From the NCBI RefSeq assembly GCF_002007115.1, contig NZ_MVAD01000001.1, forward strand, positions 2,046,001 through 2,110,000: a stretch of DNA of 64,000 bases, written 5' to 3'. Below the pieces are notes generated by a model. That model did no database searches. It saw nothing but the letters and a program-made list of their open reading frames with translations, and was not told the DNA's origin. This document shows positions 7,913-16,775 of the stretch, piece after piece. Position numbers and translations under genes: made by a program. The first letter of the stretch is position 1, and every line of letters starts with the position of its first letter. Origin of the DNA: Massilia sp. KIM (GTDB lineage: Bacteria > Pseudomonadota > Gammaproteobacteria > Burkholderiales > Burkholderiaceae_D).

Positions 7913-8813
7913 CGAGCGACCTCGCCCGGCACAGGTCGGCCCATGCGAGCGCCTTGTCCTGGCCGCGCCGCAGCAGTTCGCCCGGATGCAGGGTGGCCAC
8001 CAGCGGCACCCCGGCCAGCGCGTGGACCGCGCCGCGCACCCCGGCCAGGGGCTCGGTGAGCGCGCGGCCAAGCAGGCCGTTGGCCGCCACCTGGCCCAGG
8101 GTCAGCACCGTGACGGCGCCGCTCAGGGCCAGTTCGCGCTCCAGGTAGGGGCGGCAGGCCGCCACCTCCTCGGCGGTGGGCGCGCGGTCGCCGCCGCTGG
8201 CGCTCACCGGACGGCATTTCACCAGCGGCGTCACGTAGGCATCGCGCTCGCGCGACAGGCCGACCGCATGCAGCATGTTGTCGAGCAGCTTGCCGGCCTC
8301 GCCCGACAAGGGCTGGCCGGCCGCCTCGTCCTGGGCCCCGGGGGTGCCGGCCGCGACCAGCCAGCGCGCCTGGCGCGGACCGGCGCCGAACATCGGCTTG
8401 TGCTTGTCGCTGCAGGCGCCGCAGCGGCGGCAATTGGCCACCGCCAGGCGCAGCGCGGCCCAGTCCATGCGCGCCACCTCGGGCTCGCCCTCCTCGACCG
8501 CGGCCTCGTCCCAGGCCGCTTCGCCCGCGCCGGCCGCCGGCGCAGGCGCCGGGGTGGCGGGAGCCGCCGCACCTGGCAATCCTGATGGCGCTCCCGGCGG
8601 CACTGCTTGCGGCACTGCTTGCGGAACTGCTTGCGGCGCTGCCTGCGCCCCCGGCGCGGCGGGCGCCGCCGCGGGCACGGCGGCGTCCGCCACCACGTCC
8701 ACCTCGTCCGGCACGGCCTCGCCGGCGGCCGGCGCCGCGCTGCGCAGCCGCCACAGCGGGCCGATGCCCATCTCGGTCAGGAACAGGGCGTCGCGTTGGC
8801 TGATCGTCTTCAT
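7896..8813 (-). CDS. Uracil-DNA glycosylase family protein (family 4-like) with altered motif I
   Basis: The 305-residue product has a low-complexity Ala/Pro-rich region (about residues 25-110) and a UDG-fold domain of about 190 residues. Cysteines at 128, 131, 200 and 220 match the 4Fe-4S ligands of family-4 enzymes, and HPGELLR (276-282) is the second active-site motif. Motif I, normally GEAPG followed by acidic residues, reads AAGTPGAQDE (about 154-163), so the Gly-Glu pair is lost and activity may be changed. It overlaps rimI by 4 nt (ATGA). The expected role is base-excision repair of uracil. Confidence 0.85.
   Translation of the reverse strand: MKTISQRDALFLTEMGIGPLWRLRSAAPAAGEAVPDEVDVVADAAVPAAAPAAPGAQAAPQAVPQAVPQAVPPGAPSGLPGAAAPATPAPAPAAGAGEAAWDEAAVEEGEPEVARMDWAALRLAVANCRRCGACSDKHKPMFGAGPRQARWLVAAGTPGAQDEAAGQPLSGEAGKLLDNMLHAVGLSRERDAYVTPLVKCRPVSASGGDRAPTAEEVAACRPYLERELALSGAVTVLTLGQVAANGLLGRALTEPLAGVRGAVHALAGVPLVATLHPGELLRRGQDKALAWADLCRARSLDAGQG
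8599..8646. repeat. 12-bp tandem repeat inside the UDG gene
   Basis: Four head-to-tail 12-bp units (consensus GGCACTGCTTGC; the third has one change, the fourth two). Read on the coding strand they give repeated Gln-Ala-Val-Pro in the linker (residues 60-71). The period is a multiple of three, so copy-number change would lengthen or shorten the linker without a frameshift. Confidence 0.85.
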
Positions 8814-9280
8814 AGCTCGAGCCTCATCACGATGGCGTCTTCGCGGCCGGCGGGACCGGCCGGGTAATATCCCTTGCGGCGTCCGATCTGCTCGTAGCCG
8901 TAGCGCTGGTAGACCGCCAGCGCTCGCTCGTTGGAGGGGCGCACCTCGAGCAGCACCGAGGCCATGCCGCGCTCCTGCGCGCGCGCTGCGATGCGGTCGA
9001 GCAGCTGGCGGCCCAGGCCCTGGCGCTGACAGGCGGCGGCCACCGCGACGTCGAGCAGGTGGGCTTCGTCGAGCGCGTACATCAGCAGATAGTAGCCGAC
9101 CAGGGCCCCGTCCTGCGCGCGCACAGTCCAGCAGTCATAGCCGCTGGCGACCGAATCGACGAAGTTGGCGCGGGTCCAGGGAAAGGGAAAGACCGATCGT
9201 TCGAGCGCCCATACCTCGTCCACGTCGCCCTGGGTCATGGGCGCGTAGACCAGCGCGGAATCCTTGGGCACCGCGCTCAT
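8810..9280 (-). CDS. rimI: Ribosomal protein S18-alanine N-acetyltransferase RimI
   Basis: GNAT-family acetyltransferase of 156 residues. The acetyl-CoA loop is QRQGLGRQLL (about residues 85-94), preceded by the LLDVAVAAACQ strand. LEVRPSNERALAVYQRYGYEQIGRRKGYYP is the RimI-type C-terminal signature. In E. coli RimI acetylates the N-terminal alanine of S18. The start (MSAVPKDS) overlaps the tsaB stop by ATGA, and its own stop overlaps the next start in the same way. The tsaB-rimI-udg order is common in Burkholderiales. Confidence 0.93.
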   Translation of the reverse strand: MSAVPKDSALVYAPMTQGDVDEVWALERSVFPFPWTRANFVDSVASGYDCWTVRAQDGALVGYYLLMYALDEAHLLDVAVAAACQRQGLGRQLLDRIAARAQERGMASVLLEVRPSNERALAVYQRYGYEQIGRRKGYYPAGPAGREDAIVMRLEL

Positions 9281-9987
9281 GCGTCGGCCTTCGCGGCATT
9301 GATGGCCTGGCGCTCGGCGCTGGTATAGGCCACCTTGTTGCGCAAATAGATGGGCTGGGCCTGGGCCGCGGGCACGCCCTGCCCGTTCGCCAGCGCGGCC
9401 ACGCCCAGGCACGCCAGTTCCTGGGCGTGCGGGACGATGTCGGCCAGGGCGCCCGCCGCGAAGGGCTGGCCGGCGAAGGCCTCGGGATAGGCGGAAAAAC
9501 CGTTGCCGCAGGCCTGCAGCCCGGGGGCGTCGAGCGGGGCCACGGCGCCGGGGGCCGACAGGCACGGGGCCGCCAGCTCGCGCCAGGCGCCGCCCTCGTG
9601 GCGGTACTGCGCCCAGTACACCTCGCCCATGCGCGCATCCAGCACGGCCAGCACCTCGGTGGCGCCGGTGCGGGCGCGGCAGGCCTCGGCCATCGCCTCC
9701 AGGGTCACCAGCGGCAGCACCGGCAGGCCCAGCCCGTAGGCCAGGCCCTGGGCCACGCCGCAGGCGGTACGCACCCCGGTGAAGGAGCCGGGGCCGGCGC
9801 CGAAGGCGAGCGCGTCGACCTGGGCCAGCTGCAGGCCGGCTTCGGCCAGCAGTTCCTGGACCATCGGCAGCACCGCTTGCGAGTGGGTCCGCACGCCCGA
9901 GGAGGCGCGCACGTGCATCGCGTCGCCGGCCAGCAGGGCGCAGGACGCGAGTTCGGAGGAGGTTTCGATTGCGAGGATATTGGGCAT
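9277..9987 (-). CDS. tsaB: tRNA threonylcarbamoyladenosine biosynthesis protein TsaB
   Basis: Inactive-homologue partner of TsaD in the TsaBDE complex that makes t6A37 in ANN-decoding tRNAs. The 236-residue product begins MPNILAIETSSELASCALL, the ASKHA nucleotide-fold opening. It continues with FGAGPGSFTGVRTACGVAQGLA (about 66-87), the TsaB hallmark, and VLAVLDARMGEVYWAQY (about 121-137). The start at 9987 is the only one that leaves a normal N-terminus. It is the first gene of the tsaB-rimI-udg-DUF1853 operon, coupled by ATGA overlaps. Confidence 0.95.
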   Translation of the reverse strand: MPNILAIETSSELASCALLAGDAMHVRASSGVRTHSQAVLPMVQELLAEAGLQLAQVDALAFGAGPGSFTGVRTACGVAQGLAYGLGLPVLPLVTLEAMAEACRARTGATEVLAVLDARMGEVYWAQYRHEGGAWRELAAPCLSAPGAVAPLDAPGLQACGNGFSAYPEAFAGQPFAAGALADIVPHAQELACLGVAALANGQGVPAAQAQPIYLRNKVAYTSAERQAINAAKADA

Positions 9988-10103
9988 GCCGTATTTTAAC
10001 CGCTCGGGCGGCTTGAAACCACGGCCCTGGCCTGCTGCGCGCCCCGCGTGGTGGGCTTGCGCAGCAGGCCCGGGGCTGGCGGGCGCGCATCCGCGCAACG
10101 CGG

Positions 10104-10109
10104 TAGAAT
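10104..10109 (+). promoter_or_regulatory. -10-like TAGAAT directly before the thioredoxin-like gene
   Basis: TAGAAT ends only 7 bp before the preferred ATG at 10117. If used, transcription would begin at or next to the start codon and give a leaderless message; no Shine-Dalgarno sequence is visible. No convincing -35 box was found. Confidence 0.4.
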
Positions 10110-10116
10110 GCCGCTC

Positions 10117-10539
10117 ATGCATAGCCTGACCCTCGATTCCACCACCCGCGACACCATCGCCGGCGCCCTCGACGGCGACCGCTGGACGGTCGCCTGCCTG
10201 TGCGCCGCCTGGTGCGGCACCTGCTCGAGCTACCGCGCCACCTTCGAACAGCTGGCCGCGCGCCATCCCGACAAGCATTTCGTCTGGATCGACATCGAAG
10301 ACCAGGCCGATCTCATGGGCGACCTCGACGTCGACAACTTCCCCACCCTGCTGCTGCAGCGCGGCGACACCGTCGCCTTCTTCGGCGCCATGCTGCCCGA
10401 CGGGGCCGTCGCCGACCGCCTGATCCAGGCCCAGGCCGCCCTCGACGAGGCCGAACTGGCGCGCCTGGCCCAGTCGAGCGACGAACGGCGCGCCTGGCAG
10501 CGCGACTGCAACCTGCGCGCGCTGCTGGCGGACGGCTAA
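10117..10539 (+). CDS. Thioredoxin-family protein
   Basis: A 140-residue cytoplasmic thioredoxin fold (no signal peptide). The active site is AAWCGTCSSY (about residues 27-36), a CxxC of the form CGTC. It is followed by FVWIDIEDQADLMGDLDVDNFPTLLL, where the cis-proline sits in NFPT as in thioredoxins. The C-terminal helix is charged and has a lone Cys. The start at 10117 is preferred; 10108 is possible. The 3' end overlaps the convergent molybdoenzyme gene by 4 nt. It is probably a reductase for cytoplasmic disulfides, with unknown substrate. Confidence 0.85.
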   Translation: MHSLTLDSTTRDTIAGALDGDRWTVACLCAAWCGTCSSYRATFEQLAARHPDKHFVWIDIEDQADLMGDLDVDNFPTLLLQRGDTVAFFGAMLPDGAVADRLIQAQAALDEAELARLAQSSDERRAWQRDCNLRALLADG

Positions 10540-12857
10540 GCGAGGCGCAGCGGCAGGCTGCGCAGGCGCTGGCCGGTCAGCTTGAACACCGCCGCCGCCA
10601 CCGCCGGCGCCACCGGCGGCACGGCCGGCTCGCCCACCCCTTCCGGATGCGCGGCGCTCGGCAGGATCACCGTCTCGACTTCGGGCGCCTGGGCCATGCG
10701 CAGCACCGGATAGTCGCCAAAATTGCTCTGCTCGACCCGGCCCTGCCTGAGCGTGATCTCGCCGCCCAGCGCCGCCGACAGGCCGAACACCACCGCCGAC
10801 TCCACCTGCTGGGCGACGATGTTGGGGTTGACCACGATCCCGCAGTCAATCGCGCACACCACCCGGTGCACCCGGATCTCCTTGCCCTCGACCGAGACCT
10901 CGGCCACCTGGGCCACCGTGCTGCCGAAGGAGCGGTGCAGCGCCACCCCGTGGGCGCGCCCGTCCTCCGGCTGGCCGGCCGCCTTCAGGGCGGCGTCCAG
11001 CACCGCCAGCGCGCCGGGGTGGTGGCGCAACAGTTCGCGCCGCAGGTCCACGCTGTCGCGCCGGGCCGCATGCGCCACCTCTTCCAGGAAGCCCTCCTTG
11101 AAGAAGGCGTTGTGCGAATGGCCGACCGAGCGCCAGTAGCCGATCGGCACCGGGCTGTCGACGATCACGTGTTCGATGCGCTGGTTGGCGAAGGCGTACT
11201 GGTGGTCGTACGCGCCCTCGGCCGTGGTCTTGTCCGGTCCCACGCCGGGCAGGCCGAGATTGCGCGGGAAGTACTGGTGGCCGATCGCCCCGCTGGCCGA
11301 CTTGCTGGACCAGGCCAGCAGATTGCCCCGGGCGTCCAGGTGGGCGCGCAGGCGCGCCAGCGCCGCCGGGCGGTAGACGTCGTGGGTGGTGTCGTCCTCG
11401 CGGGTCCAGATCAGTTGCACCGGCTTGCCTTCGAGGCTGGCGGCCACCGCCACCGCCTGGGCCACCATGTCGACTTCGAGGCGGCGGCCGAAACCGCCGC
11501 CCAGCAGCATCACCTCGATCTCGACCTGCTCGCGGCCGACCCCGGCCACGCGCGCCGCCACGTCCACCGCGACGCTCGGCACCTGGGTCGAGGCCCACAG
11601 CTTGAGCCTGCCGCCCACGAGCTGGGCGGTGCAGTTGATCGGCTCCATCGTCGCGTGCGCCAGGAAGGGCGCGCGGTATTCGGCGCTGACCGTCATCGCG
11701 ACGCCTTCCTGCTCGACCGAGCCGCTCTCGAAGTAGACGTGGCCGCTCTCGTCCTCGAGGGCGCGCGCCAGCTCGTCGAACAGGCCCTCGCTCGACAGGC
11801 GCGCGTGCTCGCCCTCGTCCCAGGTGACCGGCAGCGCGGCGGCGGCCTGGCGCGCCTGCCACCAGGTGGCGGCCACCACCGCCACGCCGGCCCCGGCGCC
11901 GGTGCGTCCGCCCGGCGCGGGCGAGATGTCGGTCACCGCCAGCACGCCCGGCATGGCGCGCACGCGCGCCGCGTCGAAGCTGGCCAGCCGGCCGCCCACC
12001 ACCGGCGACATCCGCAGCGCCGCGTACACGAGGCCCGGCGGGCGGGCGTCGATGCCGAAGCGCGCGCTGCCGTCGACCTTGGCGCGGCTGTCCAGGCGCG
12101 GCGCCGGCTTGCCGATCAGGCGGAAGGCGGAAGGCTCCTTGAGGCGCACCTCGTCCACCCCGATGTCCTGGCCCAGCCGGGCGGCGTCGGCGGCGAGCGC
12201 CCCGTAGCCGGCGCGCCGGCCGTCTGCGTGGATCACGAAGCCGTCTTCGGTGCGGCAGGCGCCCGGCTCGGCCTTCCAGCGCGCGCAGGCAGCCTTGATG
12301 AGCATGGCGCGCGCCACCGCGCCGGCCTCGCGCATCGGCATCCAGGCGTCGCGCACGCTGCTCGAGCCGCCGGTGAACATGATGCCCAGCTCGCGCCCGA
12401 GCTTGGCCGCCAGCCAGTTGGCGCCCTGGCGCAGGCTGCCCGCGTCGTCCGGGTGGAAAGGCAGGGTCTCGCGCATCACGGTGAGGTTGGCGAAGATCTT
12501 GTCGATCGGCGCGGCGGCCACGCGCACGTGCGACAGCGGCAGGTCGAGCTCCTCAGCGACCAGCATCGGCAGCGCGGTGTGCACGCCCTGCCCCATCTCG
12601 CTGCGCGGCACCACCACCGAGACCGCGCCATCGGGCGCGATCGCGACCCAGCCGTTGAGCGCGACCGCGCCGTCCTTCAGCGCCAGCGGCGCAGCGGTGT
12701 GCAGGCGCTGGCGCGGCGGCTGCACGCCCCAGCCGACCAGCAGCGCGCCGCCGGCCAGCAGGCCTCCGAGCAGGAAGCGCCGGCGGCCGCGCCTGGCCGG
12801 CAGGGCGGGGTCAAGCTGGGGTGCCGGCGCCTGCACCAGCTTCAAGTGCCTCGTCAT
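10536..12857 (-). CDS. Molybdenum hydroxylase large subunit (IorB/xanthine dehydrogenase family)
   Basis: A 773-residue protein of the aldehyde oxidase/xanthine dehydrogenase molybdopterin-binding family, closest in layout to isoquinoline 1-oxidoreductase beta subunits and membrane-bound aldehyde dehydrogenases. An N-terminal RRGRRRFLLGGLLAGGALL stretch looks like a Tat signal or anchor. Molybdopterin motifs are visible: EMGQGVHTALPMLVAEEL, VMLLGGGFGRR, and GVGEPAVPPVAPAV near the C-terminus with the catalytic-type Glu. No 2Fe-2S small subunit is encoded nearby. It overlaps the upstream GGDEF-EAL gene by 47 nt. The substrate is unknown. Confidence 0.88.
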   Translation of the reverse strand: MTRHLKLVQAPAPQLDPALPARRGRRRFLLGGLLAGGALLVGWGVQPPRQRLHTAAPLALKDGAVALNGWVAIAPDGAVSVVVPRSEMGQGVHTALPMLVAEELDLPLSHVRVAAAPIDKIFANLTVMRETLPFHPDDAGSLRQGANWLAAKLGRELGIMFTGGSSSVRDAWMPMREAGAVARAMLIKAACARWKAEPGACRTEDGFVIHADGRRAGYGALAADAARLGQDIGVDEVRLKEPSAFRLIGKPAPRLDSRAKVDGSARFGIDARPPGLVYAALRMSPVVGGRLASFDAARVRAMPGVLAVTDISPAPGGRTGAGAGVAVVAATWWQARQAAAALPVTWDEGEHARLSSEGLFDELARALEDESGHVYFESGSVEQEGVAMTVSAEYRAPFLAHATMEPINCTAQLVGGRLKLWASTQVPSVAVDVAARVAGVGREQVEIEVMLLGGGFGRRLEVDMVAQAVAVAASLEGKPVQLIWTREDDTTHDVYRPAALARLRAHLDARGNLLAWSSKSASGAIGHQYFPRNLGLPGVGPDKTTAEGAYDHQYAFANQRIEHVIVDSPVPIGYWRSVGHSHNAFFKEGFLEEVAHAARRDSVDLRRELLRHHPGALAVLDAALKAAGQPEDGRAHGVALHRSFGSTVAQVAEVSVEGKEIRVHRVVCAIDCGIVVNPNIVAQQVESAVVFGLSAALGGEITLRQGRVEQSNFGDYPVLRMAQAPEVETVILPSAAHPEGVGEPAVPPVAPAVAAAVFKLTGQRLRSLPLRLA

Positions 12858-15800
12858 GCGGGTGTCCCCATCGTGCCAGCACCTCTTGCGCGGGTACCGG
12901 CTTGCTGTACAGGTAACCCTGCGCCCGGTTGCAACCGTGGCGCAGGAGGAAAGCGGCCTGCTGCTCGCACTCGACGCCTTCGGCGATCACGGACAGGTTC
13001 AGGCTCTTGCCGAGCTGGATGATCGCGATCGCGATCGCCTCGTCGTTGGCGTCGGTCGAGATGTCCTTGATGAAGCTGCGGTCGATCTTGAGGGTCTGGA
13101 CCGGCAGCTGCTTCAGGTAGGCCAGCGAGGAGTAGCCGGTGCCGAAGTCGTCGATCGCCAGGCCCACGCCGACCGCGGCCAGTTCCTTGATGGACTGGAG
13201 CGCATCGCCGGTGTTCATGATGACCGATTCCGTGACTTCGAGCTGCAGGCGCGAGGCCGCCAGCCCGGCCTGCTCCAGCACCGCGGCCACGGTGGCGGCG
13301 ATGCCGGCGCGCTCGAACTGGCGCACCGACAGGTTGACTGCGATCTTCGGCACCTGCAGGCCCTGGCGCTCCCAGGCCACCATCTGGCGGCAGGCTTCGG
13401 CCAGCACCCACTGGCCGAGCTGGCCAATGAAGCCGGTGTCCTCGGCCAGCGGGATGAAACGGTCGGGCGTGACCAGCCCGAGTTCCGGGTTCAGCCAGCG
13501 CACCAGGGCTTCGACGCCGATCAGGCGCCCGGTGTCGATCTCGACCTGCGGCTGGTAGACCAGGTAGATCTCGTTCTTCTCGATCGCGCGGCGCAGCAGC
13601 GCCTCCAGGCGCAGGCGCTCGACGCCCTCGCCGCTCATCGAAGGCGCGTACAGGGCGTAGCCGTTGCGCCCGCGCGCCTTGGCCTGGTACATGGCGACGT
13701 CGGCGTTACGGATCAGCATGTTCAGGTCCGCGGCGTCCTGGGGGAACAGGCTGATGCCCACGCTGCCGGTGACGAACAGCTCGTAGCCGGAGACCAGGAA
13801 GGACTGCTGGAACATGGCGACCAGCTTCTCGGCCACGGTGGTGGCGCCGGCCGCCCCGTCGACGTCCTCGAGCAGGACGATGAACTCGTCGCCGCCCAGG
13901 CGCGCCAGGGTGTCGCCCTCGCGCAGGCAGGCCGTGAGCTGGCTGCTGACCTGCTTGAGCAGCTCGTCGCCGACGTGGTGGCCGAGGGTGTCATTGACGT
14001 TCTTGAAGCGGTCCAGGTCGATGAACAGCACCGCCAGCTGCTCGCCGTCGCGCGCCGCGCGCGTCATCGCGTGCTGCAGGCGGTCGTGGAACAGCAGGCG
14101 GTTGGGCAGCGCCGTCAGCGGGTCGTGGTGGGCCAGGTGGTCGAGCTTGTCCTGCGATTCCTTGACCTTGGTGATGTCGCTGAACACGCACACGTAATGG
14201 GTGATCGCGTCGAGGTCGTCGCGCACGGCCGACACGGTGAGCCATTCGAGATAGACCTCGCCGTTCTTGCGCACGTCCCACAGCTCGCCGCGCCAGAATC
14301 CGGTCTCGGCCAGGTCGCGCCACAGGGCGCGGTAGACCTCCTCGCCGTTGCGGGTGCCGCGCGTCAGGCTCGAATGCTGGCCCACCGCCTCGGCTTCGCC
14401 GTAGCCGGTGATGCGGGTGAAGGCCGGATTGACGGCGACGATGCGCCCCTGCACGTCGAGCACCATGACGCCGTCGGCGATGTGCTCGAGCACGGTCGCC
14501 GACAGGCGCAGCTTTTCCTCGGCCTGCTTGCGCTCTGTGATGTCGGCGAAGACCCAGATGCTGCCCTCGTGCGGCCGGGCCGGATCGAGGGCGCAGCCGC
14601 TCATCAGGCACCAGAACAGGCTGCCGTCGCGGCGCCGGAACTGACGCTCCTCGCCGTTGTAGCCGCCCTGCTCCAGGCGCGGATACTGTTCGGTCGAGGC
14701 GCGCGCGTAGTCGAGCGGACTCGGGTACAGCTGCTCGGTCGAGCTGCCCACCAGCTCCCCTTCGCCGTAGCCGAACAGCTCCTCGCCGCGGCGGTTGGCC
14801 GACACCACGCGCCGCTGGCGCACGAACAGCACGCCGAACATGACGTTGTCCAGGATCGCGCCCTGCTCGGTGAGCAGGGCCTCGATGCGCATCTCGTTGT
14901 GCTTGCGCTCGCTGATGTCGTAGATGATGCCGTCCACCCGGAAGGCCTCGCTGCCGGGCGCGCCCAGCGGCTGGCCGCTTTCCAGCACCCAGCGCTCGAT
15001 GCCGCCGGCGTCGACGATGCGGTATTCGATCTCGTAGGCGCGTCCGGCCATCACCGCTTCCTTGGCCACGTGGCGATGCATGCGCCGGTCCTCGGGATGG
15101 ATGATGTCGGCCCAGTGGTCGGTGGTGGCGCGCATGAAGCGCTCGGCCGGGTAGCCCGAGATTTCCTCGATGGCGTCGCTGACGAAGTCGATCGCCCCGC
15201 CCGGACGGGCGCGGAACACCGCGCCGGGAATCTGGGTGACGATGGTGCGGAACTGTTCCTCGCGCCGGCCGATGTCGGTGAACAGGTCGCGGATCGCCAT
15301 GCGCATGCGTTCCATCTGCTGGCCCAGGCGTCCCAGCTCGTCGTCGCCGGCCAGCGCCAGCGGGGTCTCGAAGTCGCCGCGGCCGAGGCGGTCGGAAAAG
15401 CCGGTCAGGGTGCGCAGCGGCTGCAGCAGGCGGCGCTTGAGCAGCAGCGCGATCAGCAGCAGCGACACCCCGAGCTGCAAGGCCAGCACCAGCGCATAGT
15501 TGCGCTGCTTGGCGCGCAGCTCCTGCTGGCTGCGCCAGTCGTCCATCTCGAGCAGGACGCGGCCGATGTGCTGGCCGCGCACCACGATGTCGCGCTCGGC
15601 GCGATAGAGCCGGCCCTGGGGCGGCTGCGCGGCATGGGTGTCGATGAAGCCGCCTTCGGCGCCGCGCACCTCGACGCGCACCACGGCCGGGTCGCGCATC
15701 ACCGAGTCCACCAGCGAGCGCGCGGCCTCGACGTTCATGTCCCACAGCGACTCCTGCATGCCCAGGGCCAGGATCTCGGCCTTGCGCTGCAGCGACTCCT

Positions 15801-15978
15801 CGAGCAGCGCGGCGGCGGCCTCGCGCTCCTGCACTCCGACCAGCAGGTAACTGCCGACCACGGCCGGCACCGCCAGGCCGCCGAACACGACCAGCAGCAG
15901 CGCGCCGTAGATGGAGCGGCCGTAGAGCCGCTTCAGGCGGTTGGGCAAGGCACGGAGATCGATGCGGGGCATGGGCAT
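12811..15978 (-). CDS. Membrane HAMP-PAS3-GGDEF-EAL c-di-GMP protein
   Basis: A 1055-residue signalling protein. Two membrane spans (about 24-48 and 163-180) flank a periplasmic sensor of about 115 residues. A HAMP domain (about 181-235) and three PAS domains (about 240-355, 370-485, 492-605) follow, then a GGDEF domain with intact GGDEF at 695-699 and an RxxD inhibitory site (686-689). An EAL domain has EAL at 823-825 and DDFGTGYSSL. Both diguanylate cyclase and phosphodiesterase activities are possible. The EVTES, DDFG and AEGVE metal and base motifs are present. The downstream molybdoenzyme gene starts inside its 3' end. Confidence 0.93.
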   Translation of the reverse strand: MPMPRIDLRALPNRLKRLYGRSIYGALLLVVFGGLAVPAVVGSYLLVGVQEREAAAALLEESLQRKAEILALGMQESLWDMNVEAARSLVDSVMRDPAVVRVEVRGAEGGFIDTHAAQPPQGRLYRAERDIVVRGQHIGRVLLEMDDWRSQQELRAKQRNYALVLALQLGVSLLLIALLLKRRLLQPLRTLTGFSDRLGRGDFETPLALAGDDELGRLGQQMERMRMAIRDLFTDIGRREEQFRTIVTQIPGAVFRARPGGAIDFVSDAIEEISGYPAERFMRATTDHWADIIHPEDRRMHRHVAKEAVMAGRAYEIEYRIVDAGGIERWVLESGQPLGAPGSEAFRVDGIIYDISERKHNEMRIEALLTEQGAILDNVMFGVLFVRQRRVVSANRRGEELFGYGEGELVGSSTEQLYPSPLDYARASTEQYPRLEQGGYNGEERQFRRRDGSLFWCLMSGCALDPARPHEGSIWVFADITERKQAEEKLRLSATVLEHIADGVMVLDVQGRIVAVNPAFTRITGYGEAEAVGQHSSLTRGTRNGEEVYRALWRDLAETGFWRGELWDVRKNGEVYLEWLTVSAVRDDLDAITHYVCVFSDITKVKESQDKLDHLAHHDPLTALPNRLLFHDRLQHAMTRAARDGEQLAVLFIDLDRFKNVNDTLGHHVGDELLKQVSSQLTACLREGDTLARLGGDEFIVLLEDVDGAAGATTVAEKLVAMFQQSFLVSGYELFVTGSVGISLFPQDAADLNMLIRNADVAMYQAKARGRNGYALYAPSMSGEGVERLRLEALLRRAIEKNEIYLVYQPQVEIDTGRLIGVEALVRWLNPELGLVTPDRFIPLAEDTGFIGQLGQWVLAEACRQMVAWERQGLQVPKIAVNLSVRQFERAGIAATVAAVLEQAGLAASRLQLEVTESVIMNTGDALQSIKELAAVGVGLAIDDFGTGYSSLAYLKQLPVQTLKIDRSFIKDISTDANDEAIAIAIIQLGKSLNLSVIAEGVECEQQAAFLLRHGCNRAQGYLYSKPVPAQEVLARWGHPHDEALEAGAGAGTPA

Positions 15979-16179
15979 GACGGCGGCACGGGTTTGCCCG
16001 GACGTGGTGGGCCGGACATTCGGTAAATTGCAATGCGAATTGTCAGATTATGCACATAAGCTTTCCGTGCGTCACTAACTATGCCATATAGCTAGCGGTT
16101 CACAGGCCTGGCGCGGTGCAGTGTGTCTGCACGGCGCGACAAGACTTGTTATGATTGAATTCTTTCGAAGGAGAAACCC

Positions 16180-16692
16180 ATGAGCATGACCATGTATGCG
16201 GCCACCGTGCCGGTCTTCCGCCAGATCCTGAACAGCCTGGCCGCGGTGCTGGAGAAGGCCGAAGCCCACGCCCAGGAACACCGCATCGAGCCGGACGCCC
16301 TGCTCCAGGCGCGCCTGTTCCCGGACATGTTCCCGCTGGTGCGCCAGGTGCAGATCGCCGCCGACTTCGCCAAGGGCACGACCGCGCGCCTGGCCGGCGT
16401 GCCGGTGCCGAGCTACGAGGATAACGAAGGCACTTTCTCCGAGCTGCAGCAACGCATCACCAAGACTCTCGGTTTCATCGACAGCGTGGCGGAGGCGGAG
16501 GTGAACGCGGGGGATACGCGCGCGATCACCCACGGTACGGGCGAGCGGGCGCGGCATTTCCCGAATGGGCAGTCGTACGTGACGCGCTTCGCGCTGCCGA
16601 ATTTCTTCTTCCACGTGACCACCTCGTATGCGATTCTGCGGCATAACGGGGTGCCGATCGGGAAGAAGGACTATATCGGGCAGTACGAGTAA
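16180..16692 (+). CDS. DUF1993 family protein
   Basis: A 170-residue soluble protein resembling DUF1993. Recognisable stretches are YAATVPVFRQILNSL, LFPDMFPLVRQVQIAADFAK and FFFHVTTSYAILRHNGVPIGKKDYIG, which point to a DinB-like four-helix bundle. Function is unknown. A good ribosome site (GAAGGAGA) lies 7 nt before the ATG at 16180. It stands alone, divergent from the GGDEF-EAL gene, with the repeat-rich gap behind it. Confidence 0.85.
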   Translation: MSMTMYAATVPVFRQILNSLAAVLEKAEAHAQEHRIEPDALLQARLFPDMFPLVRQVQIAADFAKGTTARLAGVPVPSYEDNEGTFSELQQRITKTLGFIDSVAEAEVNAGDTRAITHGTGERARHFPNGQSYVTRFALPNFFFHVTTSYAILRHNGVPIGKKDYIGQYE

Positions 16693-16717
16693 CGGAAACG
16701 GACGCAGTCCATTTACT

Positions 16718-16775
16718 AAGTTAACCTGAGCACGCTAACAAGTTAGCTTCAGCACGCTAGTCAGTTAGCCGTAGA
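16718..16775. repeat. 22-bp tandem repeat, 2.6 copies
   Basis: Two full 22-bp units (16718-16739 and 16740-16761, differing at five positions) plus a partial third unit lead directly into the left arm of the large palindrome. The core shared words are AAGTTA and AGCACGCTA. This is part of the 434-nt gap 16693-17126, which holds no gene. Confidence 0.7.
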
